A stretch of DNA of 64,000 nucleotides from Pseudoalteromonas sp. A25. GTDB taxonomy: Bacteria > Pseudomonadota > Gammaproteobacteria > Enterobacterales > Alteromonadaceae. The translations under genes and the position numbers were made by a program. Shown in pieces: positions 26,520-36,605 of this stretch; within the stretch, counting starts at the first letter, position 1; each line of letters starts with the position of its first letter. Under the pieces are notes generated by a model that saw only the letters and a program-made list of their open reading frames with translations, was not told the DNA's origin and did not search any database. The stretch is from NCBI RefSeq assembly GCF_009176705.1, contig NZ_AP021846.1, positions 3,778,001 through 3,842,000 of the forward strand, read 5' to 3'.

Positions 26520-26554
26520 AAATACAATGTTAATTTATTATTAACATTGTATTT
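26520..26554. promoter_or_regulatory. Perfect 15-bp inverted repeat
   Basis: AAATACAATGTTAAT (26520-26534) and its exact reverse complement (26540-26554) flank a five-base loop. The stem is almost free of GC and has no T-tract. It lies between the TPR lipoprotein and protease genes and could be a weak terminator or an operator for the protease gene 78 bases downstream. Confidence 0.45.
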
Positions 26555-26585
26555 ACCTCACCGTTTTTTCGTTCTACCTTAGATG

Positions 26586-26602
26586 TGTCTAACTTTTAGA
26601 CA
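26586..26602. promoter_or_regulatory. Inverted repeat upstream of protease gene
   Basis: TGTCTAA-CTT-TTAGACA lies 30 bases before the start codon at 26632, in a position to act as an operator or as an mRNA leader hairpin. The site is seen; its role is inferred. Confidence 0.4.
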
Positions 26603-26631
26603 AACACATAATAAGCATGTAAGGATAAACA

Positions 26632-28404
26632 ATGAAAAAACGCTATTTTCTTCCGGCTCTGGGTTTCGCTTCAATGACAGCGCTAGCTCAAGCACCGTTG
26701 ACCGAAACACAAATGATGAACTTCACCAGTAAAACCAATGAAGCAGTGATCGGTAAAACAGCCACGTTAAACCTCGCATTAAGTGGTAAAACAAACACCA
26801 TTATGCAAACAGTCTCTCATCCTAATGCCAGCTATCTCAAACTGCACTTTAAAAATGTTAATCTCAAAGGAGGTGGCAAATTAGTCGTTAGAGCAACAGA
26901 TAATAGCGAGCGTTATGAGTACACTGAAGCAGACATGCGCAAAGCAACCTTGGAAAAAGGTGATAATGGCGTGAATCATTTTGCAGCAATGTCAGTGTCA
27001 AGCGATACAGTTATTGTTGAATATACCCCTGGTGCAGACCTAAATACTACACTAGGTACGCCTGTTATTGATTACTACCACTTTGGTATTGAAAACCAAC
27101 TTAGCAGTGATGATTTGGGCACAGATTCTACATGTGGTGCTATGGAGCGCCGTGATGTGCAATGTTGGTCGCAATCTCACCCTGAAGAATTTGAACGCAG
27201 CCGACCTGTTGCGCGTCTAGTCATCGGTGGTCGCAGCCTATGTACAGGCTGGCGTGTCGGTGCTGACAACCGCATGTTCACCAATAATCACTGTGTGGAA
27301 ACAGCCTCTGAGCTCACTTCAACCGAAGTATGGTTTAACTACCAGCACACAACCTGTAATGGCACAACAAAAGAAACCGTTGTTAAAGTGACGGGTAAAG
27401 ATTTCTTAAAAACTGATTACACCCTCGATTATACGCTGTTTACAGTGAACAACTTTGAGCAAACGCAACCATTTGGTTACTTTGGTCTTGATGTTAACGA
27501 TGCCACCCAAGGGCAGCGTATTTATATTCCTCAGCACGGAGCAGGCAATCCAAAAGAGCTATCTATCGAGTCAGATCAAGATAGCAATGGCCTATGCCAA
27601 GTCAACGAAGCAAATGCGAACGGCCGCGGCACAGGCACTGACTTAGGTTACTACTGCGATACCATTGGTGGCTCTTCCGGCTCACCAGTTTTGGCAGCTG
27701 ATACGCGCGACGTTATTGCCTTGCATCACCTTGGCGGTTGCACTAACAAAGGTGCCAAAATCAGTAAAATTTGGCCACAAGTGTCTTCTCACTTTAACAA
27801 TGAGGTACCTGTAGGCGACCAACCAACTGGCGACCCAGTCCCCGTTGCGAGCTTCACCTATTCATGTGACCTACTTAGTTGTCAATTTGATGGCTCTGCT
27901 TCAAGAGTAACTGACGGCTCAATCACACAGCATGAGTGGCAATTTGGTGACGGTAGCAACGCTGACTTTGGCAGTAATGTTACTCATAGCTATGCCAGCG
28001 CGGGTGATTATTCAGTAACACTAAAAGTGACTGATAACAATGGCCAAACCGCTTCTTTGACTAAAACAGTCTCTGTCATCAATACCGAGGATCCTGCGCA
28101 ATTACAAAAGGGCGTTGCCAAAACAGATTTATCTGGCGCAAAGTACTCCGAACAGTTTTTCTACTTCGACGTACCTGCTGGCGCATCAAATATTACGTTT
28201 AAAATGGCTGGTGGCACAGGCGATGCCGACTTATACGTGCGTAAAGGCGAAAAGCCCACAACTTTAATTTATGATTGCCGCCCTTACCGTTGGGGCAATG
28301 GTGAAACTTGTACACAAAATGATGGTTCAGGTCGTTATCATGTGATGATCAGAGCTTTTTCATCTTTTAATGGCGTCCAGCTGACTGCTGACTATACTAA
28401 TTAG
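26632..28404 (+). CDS. Secreted trypsin-like serine protease with PKD and PPC domains
   Basis: This 590-residue exoprotease precursor has a signal peptide ending near LAQA at residue 20, then an N-terminal region (20-175). The trypsin-fold domain (about 180-390) resembles lysyl endopeptidase-type enzymes: His in FTNNHCVETA, Asp in DYTLDYTLFT, Ser in GGSSGSPVLA. Several cysteines suggest disulfides. A PKD domain follows (about 403-485; SVTLKVTDNNGQT) and a pre-peptidase C-terminal (PPC) domain (about 495-588; GGTGDADLYVRKGEKPT). PKD and PPC modules in marine bacterial proteases help bind polymers and aid secretion. AAGGA precedes the ATG. A good terminator lies at 28498-28523. Confidence 0.92.
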   Translation: MKKRYFLPALGFASMTALAQAPLTETQMMNFTSKTNEAVIGKTATLNLALSGKTNTIMQTVSHPNASYLKLHFKNVNLKGGGKLVVRATDNSERYEYTEADMRKATLEKGDNGVNHFAAMSVSSDTVIVEYTPGADLNTTLGTPVIDYYHFGIENQLSSDDLGTDSTCGAMERRDVQCWSQSHPEEFERSRPVARLVIGGRSLCTGWRVGADNRMFTNNHCVETASELTSTEVWFNYQHTTCNGTTKETVVKVTGKDFLKTDYTLDYTLFTVNNFEQTQPFGYFGLDVNDATQGQRIYIPQHGAGNPKELSIESDQDSNGLCQVNEANANGRGTGTDLGYYCDTIGGSSGSPVLAADTRDVIALHHLGGCTNKGAKISKIWPQVSSHFNNEVPVGDQPTGDPVPVASFTYSCDLLSCQFDGSASRVTDGSITQHEWQFGDGSNADFGSNVTHSYASAGDYSVTLKVTDNNGQTASLTKTVSVINTEDPAQLQKGVAKTDLSGAKYSEQFFYFDVPAGASNITFKMAGGTGDADLYVRKGEKPTTLIYDCRPYRWGNGETCTQNDGSGRYHVMIRAFSSFNGVQLTADYTN

Positions 28405-28497
28405 GGCATATCGGGGAGCATGTAGGCAGCGATTGAGCTTACGAGCATAACGCATACACCTGACATGCACGTCATTCTCCATATCTGTTTCATACCC

Positions 28498-28523
28498 AAG
28501 GCGACAGCCATGTCGCCTTTTTT
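28498..28523 (+). terminator. Intrinsic terminator after protease gene
   Basis: The stem AAGGCGACA / TGTCGCCTT has a four-base loop followed by Ts. It also stands 18 bases beyond the stop of the convergent gene at 28541, so it may serve both. Confidence 0.85.
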
Positions 28524-28540
28524 CAAAATTTATCAATAAG

Positions 28541-31453
28541 CTATAAATCGTACCATAAACCTAACCAAGCACGGTTTTCATTTTCGAAACTGTCGCCTTC
28601 CACTCGACTTATCCCCAAATCAACACGGAAATCACTTAACCCAGCCGGTGCAAATTTTCCTAACCATGATTGACCGTTAAAGCCTGTTGACCACTTCAAT
28701 CCATAACTTTGTCCATATACTTGCTGATCAAGTTGGTGCTGCTGATAGTAAAGCCATGGAAAACGCTCTCGTAAAGCAATAGCCCCTCCATACCCTTCAT
28801 ATCTATGGCCTTGAGCTGCGTAAAATGGTAGATCTGGCGCAGTAATCGTATTGACCATACGAGTATCTGGCAATAAAGACGAGCTAAAGCCACCTAAATA
28901 CAAAGCCTGCTCTTGTCGTTTCGCAAACTGATATGACAACGACATTGGAATATGAAATACCTTACCAAACAAAGTCGCAGCGAGGTTTTGGCCTTGCCAG
29001 TCATGCCCGTCAGTTTTTCCTTCGCTCCAAAAACCGCTCAGCTGCTGACCAATAGAAAACGACTGGTTATCATATTGCCACATCTGTCGAGCGCCCACTC
29101 TTAACCACTGATGATCGATGCTTTCCCCTTGCAGCTCCTCACTTGCACGCAAACCAGCAAACACCCCTTTTAGGCGTAACTGCTGCCATTGCACATCATG
29201 ACTAAACTGACCATAAATCCCCATCACATTAGCTTTATTCCCTTGATTGGCTCGCTGCTGTTTTTGACTGTCGAACTGATAATCAAAAACATGCGTATCC
29301 CATTGCGATGCACCGTGCTGATATCGCGCCTTAGCATATACTCCGCTAAGCGCACCATCTGCAATATCCTGAGCAACACCGATATGCCAACTTAGTTTCT
29401 CTAAAAAGTCAGATCCTTTCACGCCAATATTTAACAACGATGTGCTCGCAGAGGTATGCTGTGCACCTAATACCAATGACGCTCTTTGTTGCCAAATGTC
29501 ATACTGGCTTATCTCAGCGCCATAGTGATAGATTTTTGCTTCTGGCAGCTTTATTGAAGCATTAAAGTGCGCCGCCTTTTCATCCACTGAACTATGTTGC
29601 ACCACCACATTATCAGGTACTACAACACTGCGTGGTGCAAGCTCATAAACCAATTCTCCCTGTAATGTGGCAGGAAGCTGGTACATATCATTACCTTCAA
29701 AGCCACTTGCCAAATACAATAACTCACCGCTTGGCAGCTCCAATGGCGATGCAAACAGCGATTGTCCTTGTGTTAATTTGTATAAAGCTCCCGTTACCAA
29801 TTCAAAACGATAAATATCCACACTGCCATTGGTACCGGCAATGAAATAAAGCGCCTCACCATTTTTAGACCAACTAGGCTGAGTGACATATTGATAACCC
29901 ACAGGCATAGGCACTTGCACCTGTTCCTGGGTATGTACATCTTGTATATACAACTGCCAATTTTGATTCAACGTATGCTTAAGGTAAGCAAGTTTTTGTT
30001 GCTCGTGATGTAACGTTGGGTAATCATATAAAGTACTTAACTGCTTGGTAAATAAAGGTTCAATGGCTTGGCTATGGAGGTCAATTTGGACTAATTCTGA
30101 GTAACCATACAAAACCTGTTCAGCAATAACAGCGCGCTTATTTTTACTCAATGTAAAACGGCGAATAGCAGCTCCTTGTGTCAATTGCTCAACCTTACCA
30201 GTCTCCAGAGACCAACTAAATAGCTCTCCTCTTCGCACGTGCATAACGTCCGCATCATTCACCGACCCAACAAAATAAATGGTATTACTGTCAAACCATT
30301 GTGGGAAACGTATGCCCGAAAAGTTTATCGGCTCAAGTGTGTGACGTGTTTTTTTTGCAAATACTTTTGGTCTTACATCTACGATATCTTGTGGGTCATT
30401 AATTAATATTTCTTTTTGTTTTTCAATGAACTTTTCTTCAGCAGTGACGTCCTCCTTAGTCTCATACACATTTAACTTTACTCTGCCCTTAGAGTCACGC
30501 TCAACAATAGCAAGCAGACTGCCGTCTTCACTAAGTACAGGACTACTTGCCGTATATTGATAGTCTTGCCAAAGTTCGTTCATCAATGCAGGCTCTTGCT
30601 GCTCCTTTAACATCGATTTATAGGTAAACTCAGCAACAAAACGGCGGTAGAGAGTGCTGGGATACTCAGAAAACACCCCATAAAATGCACTATTAAAATC
30701 ACGAGACTCTACCGCTCTCATACGCGTCCATACAGCATCAAGTGTTTTATCTGAGTAGCGCTGTTCCAGCCATGCTAAAAACCGCCCACCTATCAAATAA
30801 GCCATAGATTTAGAGTAATACTCATCGTTTCCCTCATTTAGCTGAGCGTATGAGAGTAAAGCCCCCTGCTGAGCAAGCTCTGTTAATAACGCCTCACCAA
30901 AATTGTCATAAATTCGCCCTCGCCCAGTCATTTTTGACTCCATTAACGTGGCATATCCTTCAGCAACCCACCGAGGCATCATTGCTTGAGAAATATCGTA
31001 TAAATCCCAGCTATCTCTAAGCGCCTGCCGCCAACGGTGTCGACTGGGTTGTGACAAATGTACTAAGTGTATATATTCATGAAGAATTAAAAGTTGCTGC
31101 CAACTAGCATGATTGGAAATAACGCTGTCAGATTGCGGTGGCGCGGTAAAAAGAGCCATCAAGGGGTTATCTGTACTAGGTAATGCAAAGCCATTTGCCG
31201 CATGTATTGGATCAAATACCACCACATCCGCTTTGCCTTCAAGAACGCGTTTTTGTTGCTGCCAAACTTTTTCTCTAACGATTTCAAGCTCTTGTGCTGC
31301 AGAACGCGCCCAAGCCTCATGACCCTCTGTATAGTGAATATTAAAATGATCAGTATTGAGCGTAAACCACTGTGGTGTTGCCCACGCAGACATCACCCAT
31401 AAGCTCATTAGCTTAATCCAGCTTGTTACAATAATTCTGCAGCGCATCGACAT
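28541..31453 (-). CDS. Envelope metallopeptidase-like protein with beta-propeller and C-terminal beta-barrel
   Basis: This 970-residue precursor has a signal peptide (ending near WA at residue 25). An N-terminal gluzincin-like domain of the peptidase MA type carries the zinc motif HExxH in LLILHEYIHLVHLS, with WVAEGYATLMES as the downstream glutamate segment. A TolB/PD40-like propeller covers about residues 290-620. The last 300 residues have alternating aromatic strands and end AWLGLWYDL, the pattern of an outer-membrane beta-barrel with a terminal aromatic-hydrophobic strand. It is probably an outer-membrane protein with a periplasmic or surface peptidase. Its order, peptidase-propeller-barrel, is uncommon. 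Substrate unknown. Confidence 0.8.
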   Translation of the reverse strand: MSMRCRIIVTSWIKLMSLWVMSAWATPQWFTLNTDHFNIHYTEGHEAWARSAAQELEIVREKVWQQQKRVLEGKADVVVFDPIHAANGFALPSTDNPLMALFTAPPQSDSVISNHASWQQLLILHEYIHLVHLSQPSRHRWRQALRDSWDLYDISQAMMPRWVAEGYATLMESKMTGRGRIYDNFGEALLTELAQQGALLSYAQLNEGNDEYYSKSMAYLIGGRFLAWLEQRYSDKTLDAVWTRMRAVESRDFNSAFYGVFSEYPSTLYRRFVAEFTYKSMLKEQQEPALMNELWQDYQYTASSPVLSEDGSLLAIVERDSKGRVKLNVYETKEDVTAEEKFIEKQKEILINDPQDIVDVRPKVFAKKTRHTLEPINFSGIRFPQWFDSNTIYFVGSVNDADVMHVRRGELFSWSLETGKVEQLTQGAAIRRFTLSKNKRAVIAEQVLYGYSELVQIDLHSQAIEPLFTKQLSTLYDYPTLHHEQQKLAYLKHTLNQNWQLYIQDVHTQEQVQVPMPVGYQYVTQPSWSKNGEALYFIAGTNGSVDIYRFELVTGALYKLTQGQSLFASPLELPSGELLYLASGFEGNDMYQLPATLQGELVYELAPRSVVVPDNVVVQHSSVDEKAAHFNASIKLPEAKIYHYGAEISQYDIWQQRASLVLGAQHTSASTSLLNIGVKGSDFLEKLSWHIGVAQDIADGALSGVYAKARYQHGASQWDTHVFDYQFDSQKQQRANQGNKANVMGIYGQFSHDVQWQQLRLKGVFAGLRASEELQGESIDHQWLRVGARQMWQYDNQSFSIGQQLSGFWSEGKTDGHDWQGQNLAATLFGKVFHIPMSLSYQFAKRQEQALYLGGFSSSLLPDTRMVNTITAPDLPFYAAQGHRYEGYGGAIALRERFPWLYYQQHQLDQQVYGQSYGLKWSTGFNGQSWLGKFAPAGLSDFRVDLGISRVEGDSFENENRAWLGLWYDL

Positions 31454-31613
31454 AACCTTATGATATTGAATCTACAAATTATGCCAATAAATTAAGAATG
31501 TGGGTGTATTAAATTGTAAGGGTTAATGACAAGTGCGATAAGACGGAAAATGCTCATCAAACACCCGTAACGCATACCCCATTTTTACCACAGGGTATGC
31601 GCTAGAGATACAA

Positions 31614-32465
31614 CTAAATCCAGCGTATCGTCGTTGCTAACGTATGACTTTGACCTGGTGCAACGATTGCCATGTCTTCCATCACATTCGCTGCCTCTAA
31701 GCACAACATTGTGTGATATTCATCATCTCGAAAGTTACTTAACCGTTTAGACTTTTCAATCCAAGGGTTCCACAAAACACATGAGTGAGAATTTTCTCGT
31801 GTCACGGCAATCGCTCCCTCAGGAGTATGTATTGTCTGCGCTGCACCAGCTTGGGTGTATACCATGTCTGTTTCACGCGCGAAGCTAATCACGTCCTGTT
31901 GAATAAACGGCCCTTCATTAAACTCGATATAACTTGCACCTTGCAAGCCATCAACCGTGGTGTTCTCAATGTCAGAAGTAGGAAAATAAGTATGTAAAGC
32001 CTGAGACAACCTAAAAGCGCTATCACCTAAATTAGTATTTGTCAGACGTACCTCTAATTGCTCAGAAAAACGAAATTCAACTTCCAATTTTGACTTATGA
32101 GGCCAATATGTTTCATCAACTAAACGCATCGGTAGCGATAAGCGAACCACGATGTGATCGCTAAATTCATTAACCTCTTCGGCACGCCATAGCAGCTTAC
32201 GAGCCACACCATGAATGGGCCAATCCGCGTTTTCATGTACACCAAACCAAGGCCAGCAAATGGGTATTCCACCTCGGATCGGCTTTCCTTCTTGGTAATC
32301 TTCATCGGCAGACACCCATATCAAGCTACTTTTGCCCTTTGGTGTAAACTCAGTCAATTGAGCGCCCTGTAAAAACACTTTTCCAGTACATAGCGGGCTG
32401 TCAATATTGATATATTCAAGACCGCTGTCGGTATGTTGGATAGACACGGATGCAGATAATTCCAT
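31614..32465 (-). CDS. yeaD: D-hexose-6-phosphate mutarotase (YeaD-like)
   Basis: This 283-residue cytoplasmic enzyme of the aldose-1-epimerase fold interconverts alpha and beta anomers of hexose-6-phosphates. Family stretches include FLQGAQLTEFTPKGKSSLIWVS, RGGIPICWPWFG, PIHGVARKLLW and LCLEAANVMEDMAIVAPGQSHTL. The conserved histidine is in WPIHGVAR. The length fits YeaD. It is a single gene downstream of a chemoreceptor gene, with a perfect hairpin between them. Confidence 0.92.
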   Translation of the reverse strand: MELSASVSIQHTDSGLEYINIDSPLCTGKVFLQGAQLTEFTPKGKSSLIWVSADEDYQEGKPIRGGIPICWPWFGVHENADWPIHGVARKLLWRAEEVNEFSDHIVVRLSLPMRLVDETYWPHKSKLEVEFRFSEQLEVRLTNTNLGDSAFRLSQALHTYFPTSDIENTTVDGLQGASYIEFNEGPFIQQDVISFARETDMVYTQAGAAQTIHTPEGAIAVTRENSHSCVLWNPWIEKSKRLSNFRDDEYHTMLCLEAANVMEDMAIVAPGQSHTLATTIRWI

Positions 32466-32532
32466 CTTTCACCTTATTGTTAGTCTGTGGCTTTCGCTAC
32501 ATTACCGAAAAAGTGCGCTACGAGTAAATAAA

Positions 32533-32571
32533 TAACGGCGAATGATGAAGGTTTCTCATCATTCGCCGTTA
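32533..32571 (-). terminator. Perfect 16-bp hairpin, probable terminator of chemoreceptor gene
   Basis: The arms at 32533-32548 and 32556-32571 are exact reverse complements with a 7-base loop. On the minus strand the stem is followed by TTATTTATTTAC. It lies 95 bases past the chemoreceptor stop and 68 bases before the mutarotase start. Confidence 0.65.
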
Positions 32572-32665
32572 GCGTGAGGTAAATATCATCATTGGATGTT
32601 GAAGGAGTTACAACGTCTCTATTGTGAACCATCCAAACGCTTATCCACAGTTGAGGTTAAATAGC

Positions 32666-34624
32666 TTATACCTTAAATTGACCGACCAGATCTGACAGCT
32701 GCGCTGACAGTTTATTCATTTTCTCGCCGCTTTGCGCCGTATTTGCTGCGACCTCTGTGACACTGTCGGCGGCATTTTTAATTTCAACAACATTTCTACT
32801 AATATCTTCAGCAACATGTTGCTGCTCCTCTGCGGCAGTGGCGATTTGCATGTTAACATCACTAATCGTTTGAATTGACGTTGTAATGTCTGCAAACTGA
32901 GTCTGTGCAGACTCACTAAGCTCAACAGCACCTTCGGTTCTTTGCAAACTTTTACGCATTTCTTGTGACACTTGCTCGGTCATTTTGCGTAGCTTATCTA
33001 ATTGCGAAGCAATCTCTTCTGTTGACTCTGAGGTACGCTGCGACAAGGCGCGTACTTCATCGGCGACAACCGCAAATCCCCGCCCGTGTTCGCCAGCTCT
33101 TGCCGCCTCTATGGCGGCATTTAGCGCCAACAAGTTGGTTTGCTCTGCAATACCCCGGATCACGCTCAATATAGACATAATGTTTTCACTTTCACTGTCT
33201 AATTGGGTTATGTCGTTGTTAGCATTGGTGATCACCGATGAGAGTTCAGCAACACTTTCCACCGTCCGTGAAATAACACTCTGACCAAGCTCAGATGCTT
33301 GCTGTGTTTGTGACGCAAGCTCTGCTGCGTTAGCACAGCTTGCTGCCACTTCATTTGCTGTAGCCGCCATCTCGTTGATCGCCGTTGCGGCCATTTCCAA
33401 AGCTTGTCTCTGCTGTGCTGTTGACTCCGTTAACTCTGCAGCTTGTGAGGACGTTGCTTGGGCTGTATGCGTCACCTGCTGTGCACATTGATTTATCTTA
33501 GTCACCAACTGCGCAATGAGGTTTAAAAATAAGTTAAAGCTATTTGCCAGCTTACCCGTCTCATCTTTGGTTTTTATATCTAAACGCTGTGTTAAATCTC
33601 CGCCGCCTTGCGAAATGACAGTCAGTCCATCGCTTACCTCAGTAATGGGTCCAGAGATTAAACGAGAAATATAGGTACCAAGTGCGACAAAAACTGCGAT
33701 TAGAATGGCACTTAACACCACGATGGTGATGGTCATATTGTTTGCCGAAGCCATCACTTCACTTTTTTGCACCAAGCCTACAAACTTCCAACCTAATGAC
33801 TGCGAGGTATAAATATTGGCAAAGTAGTTTTCCCCATTGACTGTGACTTCATGCAAGCCACTATCAAACCGTGCGAGTTTCGCAAACACTCCCCCTGCCA
33901 CTTCATCAAAAGCTTTAAAAGTATGCTCAGGATACTTGGCATCTGCCAGCACAGTCCCAGTATTTTCAACAAGTACCAAATACCCTGTTTCTCCTAAGCG
34001 AATTTTTTTCACAATACCAGTCAAATCACTCAGTGATACATCCATTCCCTGGGCGCCGATAAGTTGGCCGTCCTGTATAATTGCTTTTGCAGTTGACACA
34101 ATAACCATATCATCTGGTGGCCAATAATAAGCATTGGTGCGCACAGCCTTAGCATTTGCTCGCTCTGCAGTTTGATACCATGGCCTTTCACGCGGATCGT
34201 ACCCGGCATTGACCTCCCCCTGTGGCCACTGAATATAACCTCCTTCAGTGTTCCCCATGTAAATATATGCAATGCCAGGATGTGTATCCCCAAACAGTTC
34301 AAACACTTGATAGGCTTCTTTTTCTATTGAAGAGTTTTGCATCGAAGTAAGGTTAGTTGCCGTACTTTTATCAAAGTAGGTTTGCACCTGTGTACGAGCA
34401 CTAATCACATTGGGGTGGCTGGCAAGGTAGTCAACATTTTTCGCGATTTCTGCAAAAAACATCGAAATCCCATTATCAATTTGCAATGCTTCTCGGTTTG
34501 CCATTTCCGTGAAGTTTTCCAGTGATGCTTGGCGGGTTTGCGAGATCATCAGCCCAGCAATAATAATTAAAGGGAGCGCAATGGCAGACATAAATGCCAA
34601 ACGCAGCTTTTGAGAAATTCTCAT
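32666..34624 (-). CDS. Methyl-accepting chemotaxis protein with double Cache sensor
   Basis: This 652-residue inner-membrane chemoreceptor has a membrane helix at residues 10-30 and a periplasmic dCache-type ligand-binding domain at about 35-290 ([24 protein letters not shown] is a typical Cache stretch). A second helix lies at about 297-318, a HAMP domain next to it, then the MCP signalling domain. Its hairpin tip reads [24 protein letters not shown] followed by [12 protein letters not shown]. It signals to CheA/CheW. The ligand is unknown; dCache domains often bind amino acids or small acids. The porin gene diverges from it 183 bp upstream. Confidence 0.94.
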   Translation of the reverse strand: MRISQKLRLAFMSAIALPLIIIAGLMISQTRQASLENFTEMANREALQIDNGISMFFAEIAKNVDYLASHPNVISARTQVQTYFDKSTATNLTSMQNSSIEKEAYQVFELFGDTHPGIAYIYMGNTEGGYIQWPQGEVNAGYDPRERPWYQTAERANAKAVRTNAYYWPPDDMVIVSTAKAIIQDGQLIGAQGMDVSLSDLTGIVKKIRLGETGYLVLVENTGTVLADAKYPEHTFKAFDEVAGGVFAKLARFDSGLHEVTVNGENYFANIYTSQSLGWKFVGLVQKSEVMASANNMTITIVVLSAILIAVFVALGTYISRLISGPITEVSDGLTVISQGGGDLTQRLDIKTKDETGKLANSFNLFLNLIAQLVTKINQCAQQVTHTAQATSSQAAELTESTAQQRQALEMAATAINEMAATANEVAASCANAAELASQTQQASELGQSVISRTVESVAELSSVITNANNDITQLDSESENIMSILSVIRGIAEQTNLLALNAAIEAARAGEHGRGFAVVADEVRALSQRTSESTEEIASQLDKLRKMTEQVSQEMRKSLQRTEGAVELSESAQTQFADITTSIQTISDVNMQIATAAEEQQHVAEDISRNVVEIKNAADSVTEVAANTAQSGEKMNKLSAQLSDLVGQFKV

Positions 34625-34807
34625 ACCCGTACCAACTTCAACTGTTCATTATCAAAATATAGTTAGCGTTTTCTAAGACGGTCAAGCATTCGGAACGTAA
34701 TCATTAAAATGAGTTTAAGTGGTTGTTTCTAATTTGAGTTAAAGCGCCAATATGGTCTACCCTATTACAGACAACTAACTATCATAGTAACTCTAAAGTG
34801 GGTAACC

Positions 34808-36028
34808 ATGCATAAATTAACATCTCTCGCGCTCGCAATGAGCCTAGCTCCCTTCGCTACTCAAGCTAGCGATGCAGAAATCGACAAACTCAAACAACAG
34901 TTAGCTGATTTGCAAAAGCAAATACAAAAGTTAGAAAAAAAATCTGTCGAAAAATCCAAGAAGAAATCGTCTGGTATCAAAGTTGGCGGCGCTGTGCGCA
35001 CTAACTTCAGCCACACCTCTTATAACGATGGAAACAAAAATCGCGGCGGTGATTTCGACTTTGATATTTTTCGGGTGAATTTCGCCGGAGATATTGGCAA
35101 TGTTCAGCTCAATGCGGAAATCCGTTTTTTTGACTATATGAGTGCCGTAAAATATGCCTATGTAGGGTATGATTTCGCCAAAGACTGGCAAGTACAGGCC
35201 GGGATCACCAAAGTTCCATTTGGAAACTGGCCCTATAACTCACATAACTGGTTCTTTAATACCACATATTATATTGGCCTTGAAGACGATCATGATTTAG
35301 GTGTCTTGTTCAAGCGAAAACTCAAAGACAACTGGCAATTAGATGTCGGCTTTTTCAAAAATGATGAACTGGGGGGTGTTGACGGGTATGTAGAAGACCG
35401 CAGTGACCGCTACTCATACGATATTGTTGGCTACCGTAAAGCGGGCGATGGTATTTATGACAACCCAACTCAGCCTTTAGGCGAATACAATACATTTGTA
35501 GGGCGCTACGCTTATCACTTTGAACACAAAGGCGGCACCACTGAGCTTGGCTTTTCAGGTCAAACTGGGGGGCTACACAATGGTATTGAGCGCGCTGGCG
35601 ATTATCAATCTTGGGCAGTACACGTAAACAGCAACATGGGTCCTTGGAACTTTCAGCTGCAACATGGTGAATATAATTATGATGTAGACGGAGTTGATCG
35701 TATGGCGGTAGGTGCTTACGCTTTTTACGATAGCATTGCCGCAGAAGCAACGATGTCTAACCTAAACGTTGCTTATAGCTTACCTGTAAAATGGGGCGCA
35801 GTAACGGGGCTGCAGTTTTACAATGATTTTGGCATTATCTACGATAAATCAGATAACACGCAAGACACGTGGATGAATGTTACCGGTGTATCCGTCGCTG
35901 CAGGTGGCTTTTTCACTTACTTCGACTTTGTGAATGCTAAAAACCAACCTTTTGTTGGCGGTTCAATTGCGGGTGACAGTGACGATACCGAGCGACGCTT
36001 TAATATCAACATTGGTTACTACTTTTAA
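34808..36028 (+). CDS. Outer-membrane porin (phosphate/carbohydrate-selective type)
   Basis: The 406-residue precursor has a signal peptide cut after QA at residue 20. A short coiled coil rich in Lys and Gln follows (residues 22-55, DKLKQQLADLQKQIQKLEKK), then a beta-barrel of alternating aromatic strands that ends in Phe (NINIGYYF). FAKDWQVQAGITKVPFGNW and SYDIVGYRK are typical of the OprO/OprP-like porin group. The N-terminal coiled coil would lie in the periplasm and may trimerise or contact the cell wall. Solute unknown. It is divergent from the chemoreceptor gene, which might sense an imported solute; that is only inference. Confidence 0.88.
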   Translation: MHKLTSLALAMSLAPFATQASDAEIDKLKQQLADLQKQIQKLEKKSVEKSKKKSSGIKVGGAVRTNFSHTSYNDGNKNRGGDFDFDIFRVNFAGDIGNVQLNAEIRFFDYMSAVKYAYVGYDFAKDWQVQAGITKVPFGNWPYNSHNWFFNTTYYIGLEDDHDLGVLFKRKLKDNWQLDVGFFKNDELGGVDGYVEDRSDRYSYDIVGYRKAGDGIYDNPTQPLGEYNTFVGRYAYHFEHKGGTTELGFSGQTGGLHNGIERAGDYQSWAVHVNSNMGPWNFQLQHGEYNYDVDGVDRMAVGAYAFYDSIAAEATMSNLNVAYSLPVKWGAVTGLQFYNDFGIIYDKSDNTQDTWMNVTGVSVAAGGFFTYFDFVNAKNQPFVGGSIAGDSDDTERRFNINIGYYF

Positions 36029-36141
36029 CAGTACGCCGTTGGCAGCCAACAATGCATCGAGCTTTTTGGCTGTCATTAATACTCGCAAACTCACCGCTGT
36101 GTGATAAGCTTTTAAAAATAACCTTTTGCGTGAGCTTAGCT

Positions 36142-36537
36142 ATGGCAAAACTTTTTAATAAATGTTTTTGGCTTCATTTTGCTGGCATTAGTTTTGTTGG
36201 GCTAGGCTTTATTGGTATTGTATTACCAGTCATGCCAACAACGGTTTTTTTTATTTTGGCATTAGCTTGCTTTACCCGCTCCAACCCCAAATTAGCTAAC
36301 TGGTTGCTGACTCATAAAAAGTTTGGCCCTTCTCTGGTGCAATGGCATGAATACCGTGTGATCCCAAGAAAAGGCAAGCTGTGTGCACTACTGGGTATGT
36401 CTCTTGGTTTTGTCTTACTATTGTTAAGTGACCCTGCTGTTTGGGTGATAGTCACAGTCGCAGTTTGTGAATTAATGGTCATAGCCTATATTTTTTCAAA
36501 GCCCTCGCACCGCCCACTATCTGCTAAGTTAAAGTAA
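36142..36537 (+). CDS. ybaN: YbaN family membrane protein (DUF454)
   Basis: This 131-residue inner-membrane protein of the YbaN/DUF454 family has no established function. Three hydrophobic segments are visible, and the N-terminal stretch FIGIVLPVMPTTVFFILALACFTRSNPKLANWLL is the family signature. The ATG at 36142 fits the family start; the frame is open from 36052 but would add 30 atypical residues. It lies in a short run of plus-strand genes between the porin and katG. Confidence 0.88.
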   Translation: MAKLFNKCFWLHFAGISFVGLGFIGIVLPVMPTTVFFILALACFTRSNPKLANWLLTHKKFGPSLVQWHEYRVIPRKGKLCALLGMSLGFVLLLLSDPAVWVIVTVAVCELMVIAYIFSKPSHRPLSAKLK

Positions 36538-36605
36538 AACCGCCAACGTTTCCTAGCTCTCTCTTTTTTGTATAATACTCGCCTCTATGACTAAAAGGAT
36601 TTGCA

